DNA of 64,000 nt from CAYYUA01 sp964542585 (lineage in GTDB: Bacteria; Bacteroidota; Bacteroidia; CAILMK01; CAYYUA01). The DNA is taken from positions 186,001 through 250,000 of the forward strand of contig CAZIUI010000001.1 in the NCBI GenBank assembly GCA_964542585.1, written 5' to 3'. Positions 8,671 through 17,473 of the stretch are shown here, piece by piece. Within the stretch, counting starts at the first letter, position 1; every line of letters begins with the position of its first letter. Both the position numbers and the translations under genes were made by a program. Under the pieces are notes generated by a model. That model saw nothing but the letters and a program-made list of their open reading frames with translations. It made no database searches and was not told where the DNA came from.

Positions 8671-9978
8671 ATGATACAGTCACCTAAAGTACAAAATGCC
8701 TGGGCCTTTTATGATTGGGCCAATTCGGTTTATCCTTTGGTGATTACTAGCACCATTTTTCCCAAATATTACAACAGTGTTACCACTTCCGAGGGTAATG
8801 ATATTGTTACTTTCCTTGGCCTGGAAATCATCAACACGGCCCTTTATGCGTATGCCCTTTCGTTTGCTTTCCTGGTGGTTGTAGTGATTGCTCCGTTTTT
8901 GTCGGGTATTGCGGATTATGGAGGTAAGAAGTTAGCGTTCATGAGATTTTTCGCATGGTTGGGAGCATTTTCCACGGCCATGCTTTTTTTCTTTAAGGGG
9001 CCAAATATTGTTTTTGGGATCACTGCATTTACCCTGGCCGGAATTGGTTTTTCAGGGAGTTTGGTTTTCTACAACGCCTACCTACCCGAAATAGCCCCGC
9101 CCTCCTTCCATGATCGTTTAAGCGCAAGGGGTTTTTCATTAGGCTATTTTGGAAGTGTTATCCTGCTAAGCTTCAACCTCTGGATGGTACTGGCCCCGGC
9201 AACTTTTGGAATTGAAGCAAATAGCACCTTACCAGCGCGATTTGCATTTTTGAGTGTTGGCCTGTGGTGGTTCGGATTTTCATGGATACCTTTTACCTAT
9301 TTACCCCGGAACGTTTATCGAAAACAACCACAGAATAAACTTATCTTTCAGGGCATCAGAGAGTTAAAAGGTGTATGGAAGGCAGTTAGGGTTATGCCTT
9401 ACCTTAAAAGGTATCTACTTGCTTTTTTCTTTTACAGTGTAGGTCTTCAGACAATTATGTATTTAGCACCAACTTTTGGTGCTAAAACCATTGGCCTAAG
9501 CAGCGGTCAGTTAACGGCAAGTATTCTTCTTATTCAGCTCGTAGCCATAGCGGGTGCTACTTTGTTTGCACGCTTATCCGGGATATTTGGGAATATCTCT
9601 ACTTTGATGAGCATGGTAATTATATGGATGGGCATATGTACCGGCGCCTATTTTACAACCACTCCTAATGGATTTTACGCCCTGGCTTTCAGTGTAGGAT
9701 TAGTCATGGGCGGCACTCAGAGTTTATCACGGTCTACGTACGCTAAGCTCTTGCCTGAAACCCGTGATCACGCGTCTTATTTCAGTTTTTTTGATATCAC
9801 TGAAAAAATCGCCATCGTACTGGGAACCTTAGGATATGGCCTTATTGAATCCCTAACTGGAAGTATGCGAAATTCCGTAAGCTTTTTGATATTGTTTTTT
9901 GCAGCTGGGCTAGTAGCGTTATGGCGCTTATATACACTTTATCAAAGAAACATTGTAGCTTCTAAAAGCCAACGCTAA
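8671..9978 (+). CDS. UMF1-type MFS transporter
   Basis: Twelve-helix major facilitator of the UMF1 family (related to the yeast Atg22 vacuolar effluxer). The diagnostic N-terminus is WAFYDWANSVYPLVITSTIF, followed by hydrophobic helices spread over 435 residues. GFSGSLVFYNAYLPEIA is another family signature. In yeast the related protein exports amino acids from vacuoles; the bacterial substrate is not established. The 3' end overlaps the 3' end of the leftward UbiA-like gene by 17 bases. The gene is 76 bases after the binding-lipoprotein gene and may be read with it. Confidence 0.9.
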   Translation: MIQSPKVQNAWAFYDWANSVYPLVITSTIFPKYYNSVTTSEGNDIVTFLGLEIINTALYAYALSFAFLVVVVIAPFLSGIADYGGKKLAFMRFFAWLGAFSTAMLFFFKGPNIVFGITAFTLAGIGFSGSLVFYNAYLPEIAPPSFHDRLSARGFSLGYFGSVILLSFNLWMVLAPATFGIEANSTLPARFAFLSVGLWWFGFSWIPFTYLPRNVYRKQPQNKLIFQGIRELKGVWKAVRVMPYLKRYLLAFFFYSVGLQTIMYLAPTFGAKTIGLSSGQLTASILLIQLVAIAGATLFARLSGIFGNISTLMSMVIIWMGICTGAYFTTTPNGFYALAFSVGLVMGGTQSLSRSTYAKLLPETRDHASYFSFFDITEKIAIVLGTLGYGLIESLTGSMRNSVSFLILFFAAGLVALWRLYTLYQRNIVASKSQR

Positions 9979-10807
9979 GTGTTAAAACAGCCTGTAAAGC
10001 AATAGCCCCGTCCCAAAAACCAAGGAAATGCAGTTCCGATCGCTCTGGCCTTAGGCTAATCAATAATGTAGCAATGTAAGCAGTGCTTAAAAGGTGGACT
10101 GATAGCAAAAACCCTTGCAAAATGCCAATTTGTAGGAAGGCCAATAAAATCAGTAAGAAGAGAATCAGGCGTTTGGTAAACTTCATGCCGTAACGCCTGG
10201 GAATGGTGATAACGCTTTCGCTCGCATCCCGGTCAACGTCCTCAAGGTCAAAGGGTAACATCAGGATGTAAATGAACAAAGTTCGCTCCGTCATCAGCCC
10301 TAGTAATTGTTTATTCCAAATCTGGCCTGATTGCTCTAGTGCAAATGGGACCCAAACGGTAACGATCGCCCATACTAATCCTATTATGAGGTTTTTGATC
10401 GTTCCAAAACTCCGAAGCCCGAATGCACGCTGACTAAACATAGGTGCATAATAAAGCAGCACCAATATGCCAGCAGGACCCAAAGGCCATAAACTTTTCA
10501 AAGGGAGTATAATAAGCGCCACCAAGACAACTGTCGCTCCAAGAAAAAGAAGCCCTGCAACGGTGTATTTATGGTTTTGAAACCAAATCTTCAGATCATC
10601 TCTGGAGAGGTTATCATCCCTTTTCCTATCAAAAGGATAACGAGCAATGGTATATAACAATAGTGTTCCAGCACTAACCAAGCCAATTAACGTCCAAGGG
10701 GGTTCAGCAGGTAGCCGGGATAGATGGGCATAAGTTGAAGCCGTCCATAAACCGGCACATATAGCCATGAATAAATTCCCGAATAAAACCAGCTTAATAA
10801 TCCCCAA
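9962..10807 (-). CDS. UbiA-like integral membrane protein with partial prenyltransferase motifs
   Basis: Hydrophobic protein with about eight membrane spans. It resembles UbiA prenyltransferases at the second Asp-rich region: PFDLEDVDRDASESV followed by TIPRRYG around residues 180-205. The first UbiA motif (NDxxDxxxD) is not present; the equivalent stretch reads YTIARYPFDRKRDD. It could therefore be a degenerate or repurposed family member. The listed start is TTG; an in-frame ATG lies at 10768, and no ATG exists between TTG and the upstream in-frame stop. Function is unknown; the family link is an inference from the second motif and the membrane pattern. Confidence 0.6.
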   Translation of the reverse strand: MGIIKLVLFGNLFMAICAGLWTASTYAHLSRLPAEPPWTLIGLVSAGTLLLYTIARYPFDRKRDDNLSRDDLKIWFQNHKYTVAGLLFLGATVVLVALIILPLKSLWPLGPAGILVLLYYAPMFSQRAFGLRSFGTIKNLIIGLVWAIVTVWVPFALEQSGQIWNKQLLGLMTERTLFIYILMLPFDLEDVDRDASESVITIPRRYGMKFTKRLILFLLILLAFLQIGILQGFLLSVHLLSTAYIATLLISLRPERSELHFLGFWDGAIALQAVLTLSVGF

Positions 10808-10898
10808 AGAGATAAAAAGTTTTAAGTGCTTTTAAAGGCGCCTTAGTTTACAAGACTCGAAATTAAGTGTGTCAATTTTTAAACCATTATAAAACTGT

Positions 10899-10906
10899 TA
10901 AATTTG
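10899..10906 (+). promoter_or_regulatory. Bacteroidota -7 promoter element upstream of recQ
   Basis: TAAATTTG matches the Bacteroidota consensus TAnnTTTG. A T-run at 10877-10880 lies 18 bases upstream but is not a true TTG. Transcription from here would begin near 10913, inside the longer open frame, which supports the recQ start at 10978 rather than any earlier codon. Confidence 0.5.
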
Positions 10907-10977
10907 GATACACATCGAAGCCATTAATAAATAACTATGTAAAATTTTTACGCAGGAAAAATTCGAAAAGGACCCAT

Positions 10978-13206
10978 ATGGAGGAAGCACAGGTTGCAAA
11001 TTATTCTGAAACCCATGACTCTTTCAAGTCGGCGCTTCAGTATTACTTCGGCTTCGACAGTTTTAAAGGCAATCAACAGGCTATCATTAAAAGTATTTAT
11101 GAGGGCAATGATACATTCGTTATAATGCCTACAGGAGGTGGTAAAAGCCTTTGCTACCAGCTCCCGGCTTTAATGATGGAAGGGACAGCTATCATTATAT
11201 CGCCCTTAATTGCTTTGATGAAGAACCAGGTTGATCATTTGCGTACCCACGGTGATGATGAAGGAATTGCCCATTTTTTGAACTCATCGCTAAGCAAAAA
11301 GCAGAAGGATAAGGTCAAAGAGGATATCGTAGCAGGAAAAACCAAACTCCTTTACGTTGCGCCCGAGTCGCTTACCAAAGAAAGTACGGTAGAATTTCTT
11401 CAAAAAGTCAAGGTTTCTTTTGTAGCAGTAGATGAAGCTCATTGCATTTCCGAATGGGGGCATGATTTCCGGCCTGAATACAGGAGAATACGCACGATCG
11501 TAGAGGAAATTGGTGTTGTGCCCATTATTGCGCTTACCGCTTCCGCAACGCCAAAAGTACAGGAGGACATCTTGAAGAACTTATCAATGAATGATGAGCA
11601 ACTCTTCAAATCCTCTTTTAACCGGCCCAACCTTTACTATGAAGTGCGTCCCAAAATCACCAAAGATCAGACGGTCAAGGAAATCGTAGGGTACCTTCAA
11701 CCTCGCAAGGGCCAATCAGGCATTATTTATTGCCTGAGCCGGAAAAGTGTAGAAACCTTAGCTGAGACCCTTAAGGTCAATGGTATCAAAGCCTTACCCT
11801 ACCATGCCGGTATGGATGGTCAAACCCGAACCCATCACCAGGATCAATTCCTAATGGAAGAGGTTGACGTGATCGTGGCTACTATTGCCTTCGGGATGGG
11901 TATTGATAAACCTGACGTGCGATTCGTAATACACTACGATGTGCCGAAAAGTCTGGAAAGTTATTACCAGGAAACAGGCAGGGCTGGTCGCGATGATCGT
12001 CCTTCTGATTGTATCATGTTTTACAATTACCACGACCTGCTGAAGCTTGAAAAATTTCTGAAAGATAAACCTGTTTCTGAACGCGAGGTTGGCGAGCAGC
12101 TATTGAATGAAATGGCAGCATTTGCTGAGAATAATAACTGCCGCAGGAAATCCCTTTTACGCTATTTTGGGGAGCCTTTTGATGTTGAAAACTGCAATGA
12201 GGGATGTGACAATTGCCACAATCCAAAAAGCAAAGAAGATGGCCAAAAACATTTAGTTAGAGCTATCAACACTATTCACGAGCTGGAGGATAAGCACACC
12301 ATGGATCATATTTTAAAGATCATGCAGGGTGTGGAAGATGATACCGTTAAAGGTTATGGACACGATAAGCTGGATAATTTTGGTAACAGTTCTGGTGATT
12401 CTCACAACTTCCTTAAATCGGTTATAAGGCAAGGGTTAATTCAAGGATACCTGGATAAGGATATCGAAAGCTACGGAACCCTGAAAAACACCCATGAAGG
12501 CCTGCATTTTAAGGATAATCCGGAACCATTGATGTTAGCGCCCGATACCAATTTTGAATCCATTACCCAAGCCGATATTGCTGAAGATGAACAATCTTTT
12601 GGTGGTGCGGGCCATGATGAGACATTGTTTAACATGCTTAAAGATCTAAGGAAGGATCTGGCGAAGGAAAAAGAATTGCCACCCTATATTATTTTCCAGG
12701 AAAGTAGTCTGGAGGAAATGGCGATTAAGTATCCGATTACCGGTGATGAGCTATCCAAGATCTCCGGTATTAGTGGTTCTAAAGCACAAAAATATGGGCA
12801 ACCTTTCCTGGATTTGATTAAAAACTATGTGGAAGAGCATGATATCCAGCGCCCAAATGATTTTGTTGTAAAATCAGTTGCTAATAAGTCAAAACTTAAA
12901 GTCTACATCATTCAAAGCCTTGACCGTAAATTGTCCCTGGCTGAAATAGCCCAGGCTAAAGGCTTAAGCATGGAAGAAATCATGGAAGAAGTTGAACAAA
13001 TCGTTTATGCAGGAACAAAAGTCAATATCAATCATGAAATAGACTCCATGCTTGATCAGGAGCACCAGGATGAAATTTTCGAGTATTTCAGGGAAGCCGA
13101 GACCGACTCCCTGGATGAAGCAGTAGCCGAGTTCGGAGGGGATGTTTACAGCCGTGAGGAGCTTCAGATGATGCGGATCAAGTTTATTTCAGAAATGGCT
13201 AACTAA
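10978..13206 (+). CDS. recQ: ATP-dependent DNA helicase RecQ
   Basis: RecQ is a 3'-5' DNA helicase used in recombination and replication-fork repair. From the ATG at 10978 it has 742 residues. Visible parts in order: Walker A MPTGGGKSLCYQLPA, the DEAH box AVDEAHCISEWGHDFRPEY with the aromatic-rich loop, helicase motifs V/VI (QETGRAGRDD), the zinc-binding cysteines (NCRRKS to CNEGCDNCH), a winged-helix region, an HRDC domain (about residues 520-610), and a C-terminal helix-turn-helix extension with an acidic tail typical of Bacteroidota RecQ. The open frame extends 37 codons further upstream, but that part is not RecQ-like and overlaps a promoter element. Confidence 0.95.
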   Translation: MEEAQVANYSETHDSFKSALQYYFGFDSFKGNQQAIIKSIYEGNDTFVIMPTGGGKSLCYQLPALMMEGTAIIISPLIALMKNQVDHLRTHGDDEGIAHFLNSSLSKKQKDKVKEDIVAGKTKLLYVAPESLTKESTVEFLQKVKVSFVAVDEAHCISEWGHDFRPEYRRIRTIVEEIGVVPIIALTASATPKVQEDILKNLSMNDEQLFKSSFNRPNLYYEVRPKITKDQTVKEIVGYLQPRKGQSGIIYCLSRKSVETLAETLKVNGIKALPYHAGMDGQTRTHHQDQFLMEEVDVIVATIAFGMGIDKPDVRFVIHYDVPKSLESYYQETGRAGRDDRPSDCIMFYNYHDLLKLEKFLKDKPVSEREVGEQLLNEMAAFAENNNCRRKSLLRYFGEPFDVENCNEGCDNCHNPKSKEDGQKHLVRAINTIHELEDKHTMDHILKIMQGVEDDTVKGYGHDKLDNFGNSSGDSHNFLKSVIRQGLIQGYLDKDIESYGTLKNTHEGLHFKDNPEPLMLAPDTNFESITQADIAEDEQSFGGAGHDETLFNMLKDLRKDLAKEKELPPYIIFQESSLEEMAIKYPITGDELSKISGISGSKAQKYGQPFLDLIKNYVEEHDIQRPNDFVVKSVANKSKLKVYIIQSLDRKLSLAEIAQAKGLSMEEIMEEVEQIVYAGTKVNINHEIDSMLDQEHQDEIFEYFREAETDSLDEAVAEFGGDVYSREELQMMRIKFISEMAN

Positions 13207-13228
13207 AGCATCCAAGAAACACGATCCA

Positions 13229-13852
13229 GTGAGACTAACCACTATCATTTGTTTAGCCTGGGGGCTATTACTTTATCCTAATATCCTTGCTAGTGATAAA
13301 AATGACCCAACAGACTCCCTCCTAGAGCTAACAACTACTCCTATTTCCGCGGATGATAGCCCTAAACCCTATGAACTGGCAGTTTGGGGTGTACACTTAG
13401 GCATGACCCAGATAAAAGCGAAAAAAATGTTGGCCACTAAAGCTGGCATTTACTTAAGGCAAGATAAGTTTCATAACTCCAGGATGTACCTCTACCAGTA
13501 CAATACCCAGGATAAACAAAAACCCCTTGCCTATTTAAAATGGAGCCCTGAAGGCAAAGCATTAGAAGAAATTATCATTTATCCTGGTTTTGCTCAATAC
13601 ATGCCCAGCACTAATGATTATCTGGTAACTGCTAAAGTTTTACCGGGAGAAAAGAATTCAAACCCCCTGTTTCCAGGTAAGGTTAAAGAAAAAGAGGCCA
13701 TTCTGGAAGTACCAGCTCAAGGTATCTACCATAAAGCATTTTATTTTCCTAAGCCGGGGTTTCGGGTGATCAAACAAGTTAAAGGGGACGAAATCAAGTA
13801 CACCTTTAGTTGGTTTAAAGCGCAAGCTAATGGTGAGCCCCCTGAGCATTAA
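13229..13852 (+). CDS. Secreted hypothetical protein downstream of recQ
   Basis: Unrecognised protein of 207 residues. It starts at GTG, the only plausible initiation codon in front of a clear signal peptide (MRLTTIICLAWGLLLYPNILA), so it should be exported. The mature part is basic and rich in Lys, Tyr and Pro, without cysteines or a recognisable motif. It lies 22 bases after the recQ stop and is probably read from the same transcript. It converges on the thioesterase gene with 20 bases between stops. No function can be given. Confidence 0.7.
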   Translation: MRLTTIICLAWGLLLYPNILASDKNDPTDSLLELTTTPISADDSPKPYELAVWGVHLGMTQIKAKKMLATKAGIYLRQDKFHNSRMYLYQYNTQDKQKPLAYLKWSPEGKALEEIIIYPGFAQYMPSTNDYLVTAKVLPGEKNSNPLFPGKVKEKEAILEVPAQGIYHKAFYFPKPGFRVIKQVKGDEIKYTFSWFKAQANGEPPEH

Positions 13853-13872
13853 ACCGCAAAATCGCAGTCAGA

Positions 13873-14280
13873 TTATTGCCAATGTTCGGAAAGAACAGTT
13901 AAAAACCAATCAGGGGCTTTAACAGGTCGGCTTTTGGCAGTATCTATAAATACTAAGGTTGTTGCCCCAGTATTAAGTAAGGCATCTTCTTGATTATAAA
14001 GGTCGTAATTGAAAATAATCCTCGCACTTGGCCAATCCTTGATGCTGGTAATGATGCGAATATCCTCATCGTAGTAAGCAGGTTTAAGATACCGAGCATT
14101 CATCTGGGTGACGGGCATCTGAATTCCGCTCTCCTCTAAGCCCCGATAGCTGAAACCTAGCGAGCGAAAAAGTTCAACACGTCCCACTTCGTAATAAGCG
14201 GGATAGTTACCATAGTAAACAATACCCATTTGGTCAGTCTCACTATAGCGAACCCGGATGGTGGTCTCAGCACTAATCAT
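13873..14280 (-). CDS. Acyl-CoA thioesterase, YbgC/4HBT hot-dog family
   Basis: Small hot-dog fold thioesterase of 135 residues that hydrolyses acyl-CoA or related thioesters in the cytoplasm. The active-site stretch is TDQMGIVYYGNYPAYYEVGRVE (shown here as its core MGIVYYGNYPAYYEVGR), comparable with the YbgC DxxGVVYHANY motif; the usual His is replaced by Gly/Tyr, as in other Bacteroidota members. Its ATG overlaps the TAA of mltG by one base (TAATG), which implies translational coupling. The substrate cannot be read from the sequence. Confidence 0.85.
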   Translation of the reverse strand: MISAETTIRVRYSETDQMGIVYYGNYPAYYEVGRVELFRSLGFSYRGLEESGIQMPVTQMNARYLKPAYYDEDIRIITSIKDWPSARIIFNYDLYNQEDALLNTGATTLVFIDTAKSRPVKAPDWFLTVLSEHWQ

Positions 14281-15323
14281 TAGTAGATAGATTCTTGATT
14301 AAGGTGGCGTTGATATTCACGGGCAAGGCGGTTGTGCTGTCTAAGCGTTCGGGAAAAGCGATGCCCGGGTCGCTTACCTGTATTGGCTACAAAGTATAAA
14401 TATTGATGGTTTGCGCGATTGAGAACCGCTTCAACAGCACGTTTCTGCGGAATACAGATAGGCCCTGGGGGCAAACCGGGATATTTGTAGGTGTTATAAG
14501 GTGATTCAACTTTTAGATCTTTATTGTATATTCTCCTAATATCTTTTTCTCCTTTTTTCCTAAGGATATACTGAATAGTAGGATCAGCTTGCAAAGGCAT
14601 GTTTGCGCGGTTTAGCCTGTTGAGATATACCCCTGCGATTGTATCCCACTCGGCTACGTAATTACTTTCGCTCTGGATAATCGAAGCAAGGGTCATGGCT
14701 TCTTGAGGTTCCAAATTACGTTTATTAGCCTTAGCTTTTCGTTGAAGTGTCCAAAACTGCTCGTAATGGGCATTCATTTGTTTAAGAAAAGCGCGAGCGC
14801 TAGTGTTCCATTCAAACTCGTAAGTATCAGTTATAAAAAGGGTAAAACGGTTAGGCTTATCAAAGCCCAGGGAGTCCAGAAATACGGAATCACGCATCAG
14901 GGACGTAACATTCGCTGAATCCGCCTCCAGCCGACCACCCACATAGCCAGCTAGTTGAGGGATAGTTTTAAATGCACTAATCGTAAGATCAACAAATGCT
15001 TTATCACCAGAGCGTAATTTTTTAACCAGGGCTCTGTTACTAAGTCCTTCCTTAAGCCTGTATTTACCGGGATAGATGTGGGATGGATATTTCATCCACC
15101 TAGCTACACGGTTAAAACCGGCTGTATCTTTTATAAATCCTCTTTGATAAAGCCTTTGGCTGACAGTCTTAAAATCAGCATTAGAAGGAATAAAGAGGTA
15201 TTGATTTGAACTTGAGACGTTTACAACTGGCCCATATACTAAAGTGTATAAATTATAACCTGCAAAACCAGCAAATATTGTTAGGAATAAAAATATTACA
15301 AAGATGATGGTACCACGCTTCAT
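14280..15323 (-). CDS. mltG: Endolytic murein transglycosylase MltG
   Basis: MltG cleaves nascent glycan strands in the periplasm and helps set their length. A single N-terminal membrane span (residues 5-27) is followed by a LysM-like region and the YceG catalytic domain. The catalytic Glu lies in LASIIQSESNYVAEWDTIAG near residue 210, and the downstream RLNRANMPLQADPTIQY is diagnostic. Length (347) is normal. It is transcribed with the thioesterase gene, and a TATTTTTG element on the minus strand lies 28 bases before the start codon. Confidence 0.93.
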   Translation of the reverse strand: MKRGTIIFVIFLFLTIFAGFAGYNLYTLVYGPVVNVSSSNQYLFIPSNADFKTVSQRLYQRGFIKDTAGFNRVARWMKYPSHIYPGKYRLKEGLSNRALVKKLRSGDKAFVDLTISAFKTIPQLAGYVGGRLEADSANVTSLMRDSVFLDSLGFDKPNRFTLFITDTYEFEWNTSARAFLKQMNAHYEQFWTLQRKAKANKRNLEPQEAMTLASIIQSESNYVAEWDTIAGVYLNRLNRANMPLQADPTIQYILRKKGEKDIRRIYNKDLKVESPYNTYKYPGLPPGPICIPQKRAVEAVLNRANHQYLYFVANTGKRPGHRFSRTLRQHNRLAREYQRHLNQESIY

Positions 15324-15350
15324 GAATCGGTACTTTCTTTAAAATGCGGG

Positions 15351-15358
15351 CAAAAATA
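15351..15358 (-). promoter_or_regulatory. Bacteroidota -7 promoter element upstream of mltG
   Basis: On the minus strand this reads TATTTTTG, a perfect TAnnTTTG. It lies 27 bases before the mltG ATG. No clean TTG is found at the expected upstream distance. Confidence 0.5.
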
Positions 15359-15389
15359 CATTTACACACTTGGTGCCGCGAATGAATTG

Positions 15390-17429
15390 CTAAAACTTTA
15401 AGGCTTCTTGTTTTGGATTCAGCCTTTTTTCCATCATCTTTTGGATTGTTTTGGCTTCATCGGCTAACTTAGGAAACTTTTTCCGCACTTTTTGTAACTG
15501 CTTACTAGCAAGCCTGTATTGCCCTTTTCCTAAATAAACCTTTGCCAGGTTAAGGGCTGGGCGGCCGTAGTCTGGGTTTAGGCTAAGGGCTTTTTGAAAG
15601 TGTTTTCGGGCTTTTTGAAAGGAATGCTTAGTAAGGTAAATTAATCCCCGGTTATTCTGTGCTAAGGGCTGCTTGGGGTTTTCTTTCAATGAAAACTCTA
15701 GGGTCCGTTCAGCTTTTTCTAGTTTTTTATTATTGAAATAGGCTGTGGCTAGTTTATTCTGGTAATTAAGGTTGTAAGGTTTAGCTTTTACAGCTTGCTG
15801 GTAATACTTCTCGGCTTTTTGGTATTGGTTTAAATTGGCGTAGGCCTGTCCTGCTTGGTAAGCTGTGCGTGGGTTATCTAGATGAATGGTATCACGGTTT
15901 TCCAGAAAAAGCCGCACTTTTTCAAAATTTTGCCTAAGATAATAGTAATGAACCCATTCTGTTTGGTAATTGCTTTTGGGTAGTTTTTGAAGGTAATGCC
16001 TAGCAGAGTCCAGGAATTTTGTTTTGGATCGGAACTTTTCATAGTAAAAAAGGTAGGCCTTAGTAAGCGTTCGAGTGTTGGGGTTCTCATTGTTGTAACT
16101 CTTAAGCCCCTTTACCTCCAGGGAATCCATGGCCTTAGGTGGGGATTTGGCAACTTTTGATGGACTATCTACTGCCCGAATGTTGTGATCATGAATACTA
16201 ACATGCGGAATATCAACGCTGCCGGACTTAGGCATGTGACACTCCACGCAATTATTGTTAGTTGCCATTCGCTTTTCTTTTGGAGCAGTACACTTCAGTT
16301 TCTCTCCTTTTTTAGTGTCCCTATGGCAATCCTGGCATGTATTGTTGAAATACTGGTCTTCAGTGACATCTACACTCCTGTGAGGGTTATGGCAGGTTAT
16401 GCAATTCAGGGTTTTCATATTTTCACGGGAACGGCTACCTTTATAGCAAGCACTTTTTTGAAGCCGTTCTGAATGAGAAGCCATGATAAAGGCATCGTCA
16501 TTCTTAAACTGCGGACGGAAAACCGTCATTACACTGGATAGCTTCATTCCCGGTTTGAAATCAAAAAAATCTTTCCCTGGCTTTTTTACCGTATTGCCTT
16601 GTAAATGGCAACGCTGGCAAACGTCATTCTTGAGGGAGGTTTTAAGTTTAGAAGGGTTGACGATGGTCCGGTCTGCCCGCTCACTTGTATCCACAATTAC
16701 ACCCTTTCGCTTTTGCTGCACGTGTAATTCTCCCGGCCCATGGCAGCGCTCACAACCAATTCCACTTGGTATGGACTTATAGCGGTTAGCTGAAAGCTTA
16801 TCCGCTTTGGGGTACATGTTATGACAAGTCATGCACTCGGTTTTGATCATCCTTCCAAACCGTGAGTTCTGGCCTTTATCAAAACCGGGTGGTAAGTCCC
16901 ATTTTTGATCCTGCGTGTAGAACGTAAGCGGTGCTTGATACAAATACCCGTTCACTTGGTACATGTGGGAATTGGTATGATGACCTGAACCAATAATATA
17001 ATCGATCTGCTCTACGCGTTTATGAACCGTATCCCGGTTATTATTCAGGCGGTATTCCTTAATAAACAAACTACTGTCGCGCCAGTAGGCCGTGTAATAG
17101 TAATTTTTGAATGAGTCATAAACCGTAGGATGGCCGGAAAAATCGGCTTCACTGACCTCAGGTTTCGCTTGGCCAAAAGATTGACCCATGCCGGTTTTAT
17201 GAAAGGAGTTATGAATACTGGGGTGACATTGCTTGCAGCTTTGTTTCCCTACGTACTGAACGCTATCATGAAGGTTTTTCCAGCGTAAAGAAGAAGATTG
17301 ATTAGCAACGTTTGCTGCCCCCTCTTTTTGTGATTTATCAGGCTGATGATTACACTTAATAAGTGAAACTAACATTAATCCGAAAGCAAGTAGTACGTAG
17401 CTTAATAGCAAAAACCGGTTCAGCGACAT
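15390..17429 (-). CDS. Seven-heme c-type cytochrome with C-terminal TPR repeats
   Basis: Exported multiheme cytochrome fused to tetratricopeptide repeats. A hydrophobic N-terminus (residues 5-27) serves as signal or anchor and ends at a Cys (SLIKCNHQ) that is not a good lipobox because of the Lys. Seven CXXCH sites are visible: CKQCH, CMTCH, CERCH, CQRCH, CITCH, CQDCH and CVECH, all within about residues 60-400. The first and second are separated by a region with GSGHHTNSHMYQVNGY, typical of a cytochrome family also seen in Planctomycetes. About five TPR units fill residues 490-660. Redox partner and substrate are unknown. The start at ATG 17429 is chosen over GTG 17438. Confidence 0.88.
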   Translation of the reverse strand: MSLNRFLLLSYVLLAFGLMLVSLIKCNHQPDKSQKEGAANVANQSSSLRWKNLHDSVQYVGKQSCKQCHPSIHNSFHKTGMGQSFGQAKPEVSEADFSGHPTVYDSFKNYYYTAYWRDSSLFIKEYRLNNNRDTVHKRVEQIDYIIGSGHHTNSHMYQVNGYLYQAPLTFYTQDQKWDLPPGFDKGQNSRFGRMIKTECMTCHNMYPKADKLSANRYKSIPSGIGCERCHGPGELHVQQKRKGVIVDTSERADRTIVNPSKLKTSLKNDVCQRCHLQGNTVKKPGKDFFDFKPGMKLSSVMTVFRPQFKNDDAFIMASHSERLQKSACYKGSRSRENMKTLNCITCHNPHRSVDVTEDQYFNNTCQDCHRDTKKGEKLKCTAPKEKRMATNNNCVECHMPKSGSVDIPHVSIHDHNIRAVDSPSKVAKSPPKAMDSLEVKGLKSYNNENPNTRTLTKAYLFYYEKFRSKTKFLDSARHYLQKLPKSNYQTEWVHYYYLRQNFEKVRLFLENRDTIHLDNPRTAYQAGQAYANLNQYQKAEKYYQQAVKAKPYNLNYQNKLATAYFNNKKLEKAERTLEFSLKENPKQPLAQNNRGLIYLTKHSFQKARKHFQKALSLNPDYGRPALNLAKVYLGKGQYRLASKQLQKVRKKFPKLADEAKTIQKMMEKRLNPKQEALKF

Positions 17430-17473
17430 ATCCAACACTTGGCAGCGTGTCCCATCTTTACGAATTTAGGTTT

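Noticed and set aside
10867..10977. Extended N-terminus of RecQ
   Set aside because: The 37 extra codons are not RecQ-like and overlap the promoter element at 10899.
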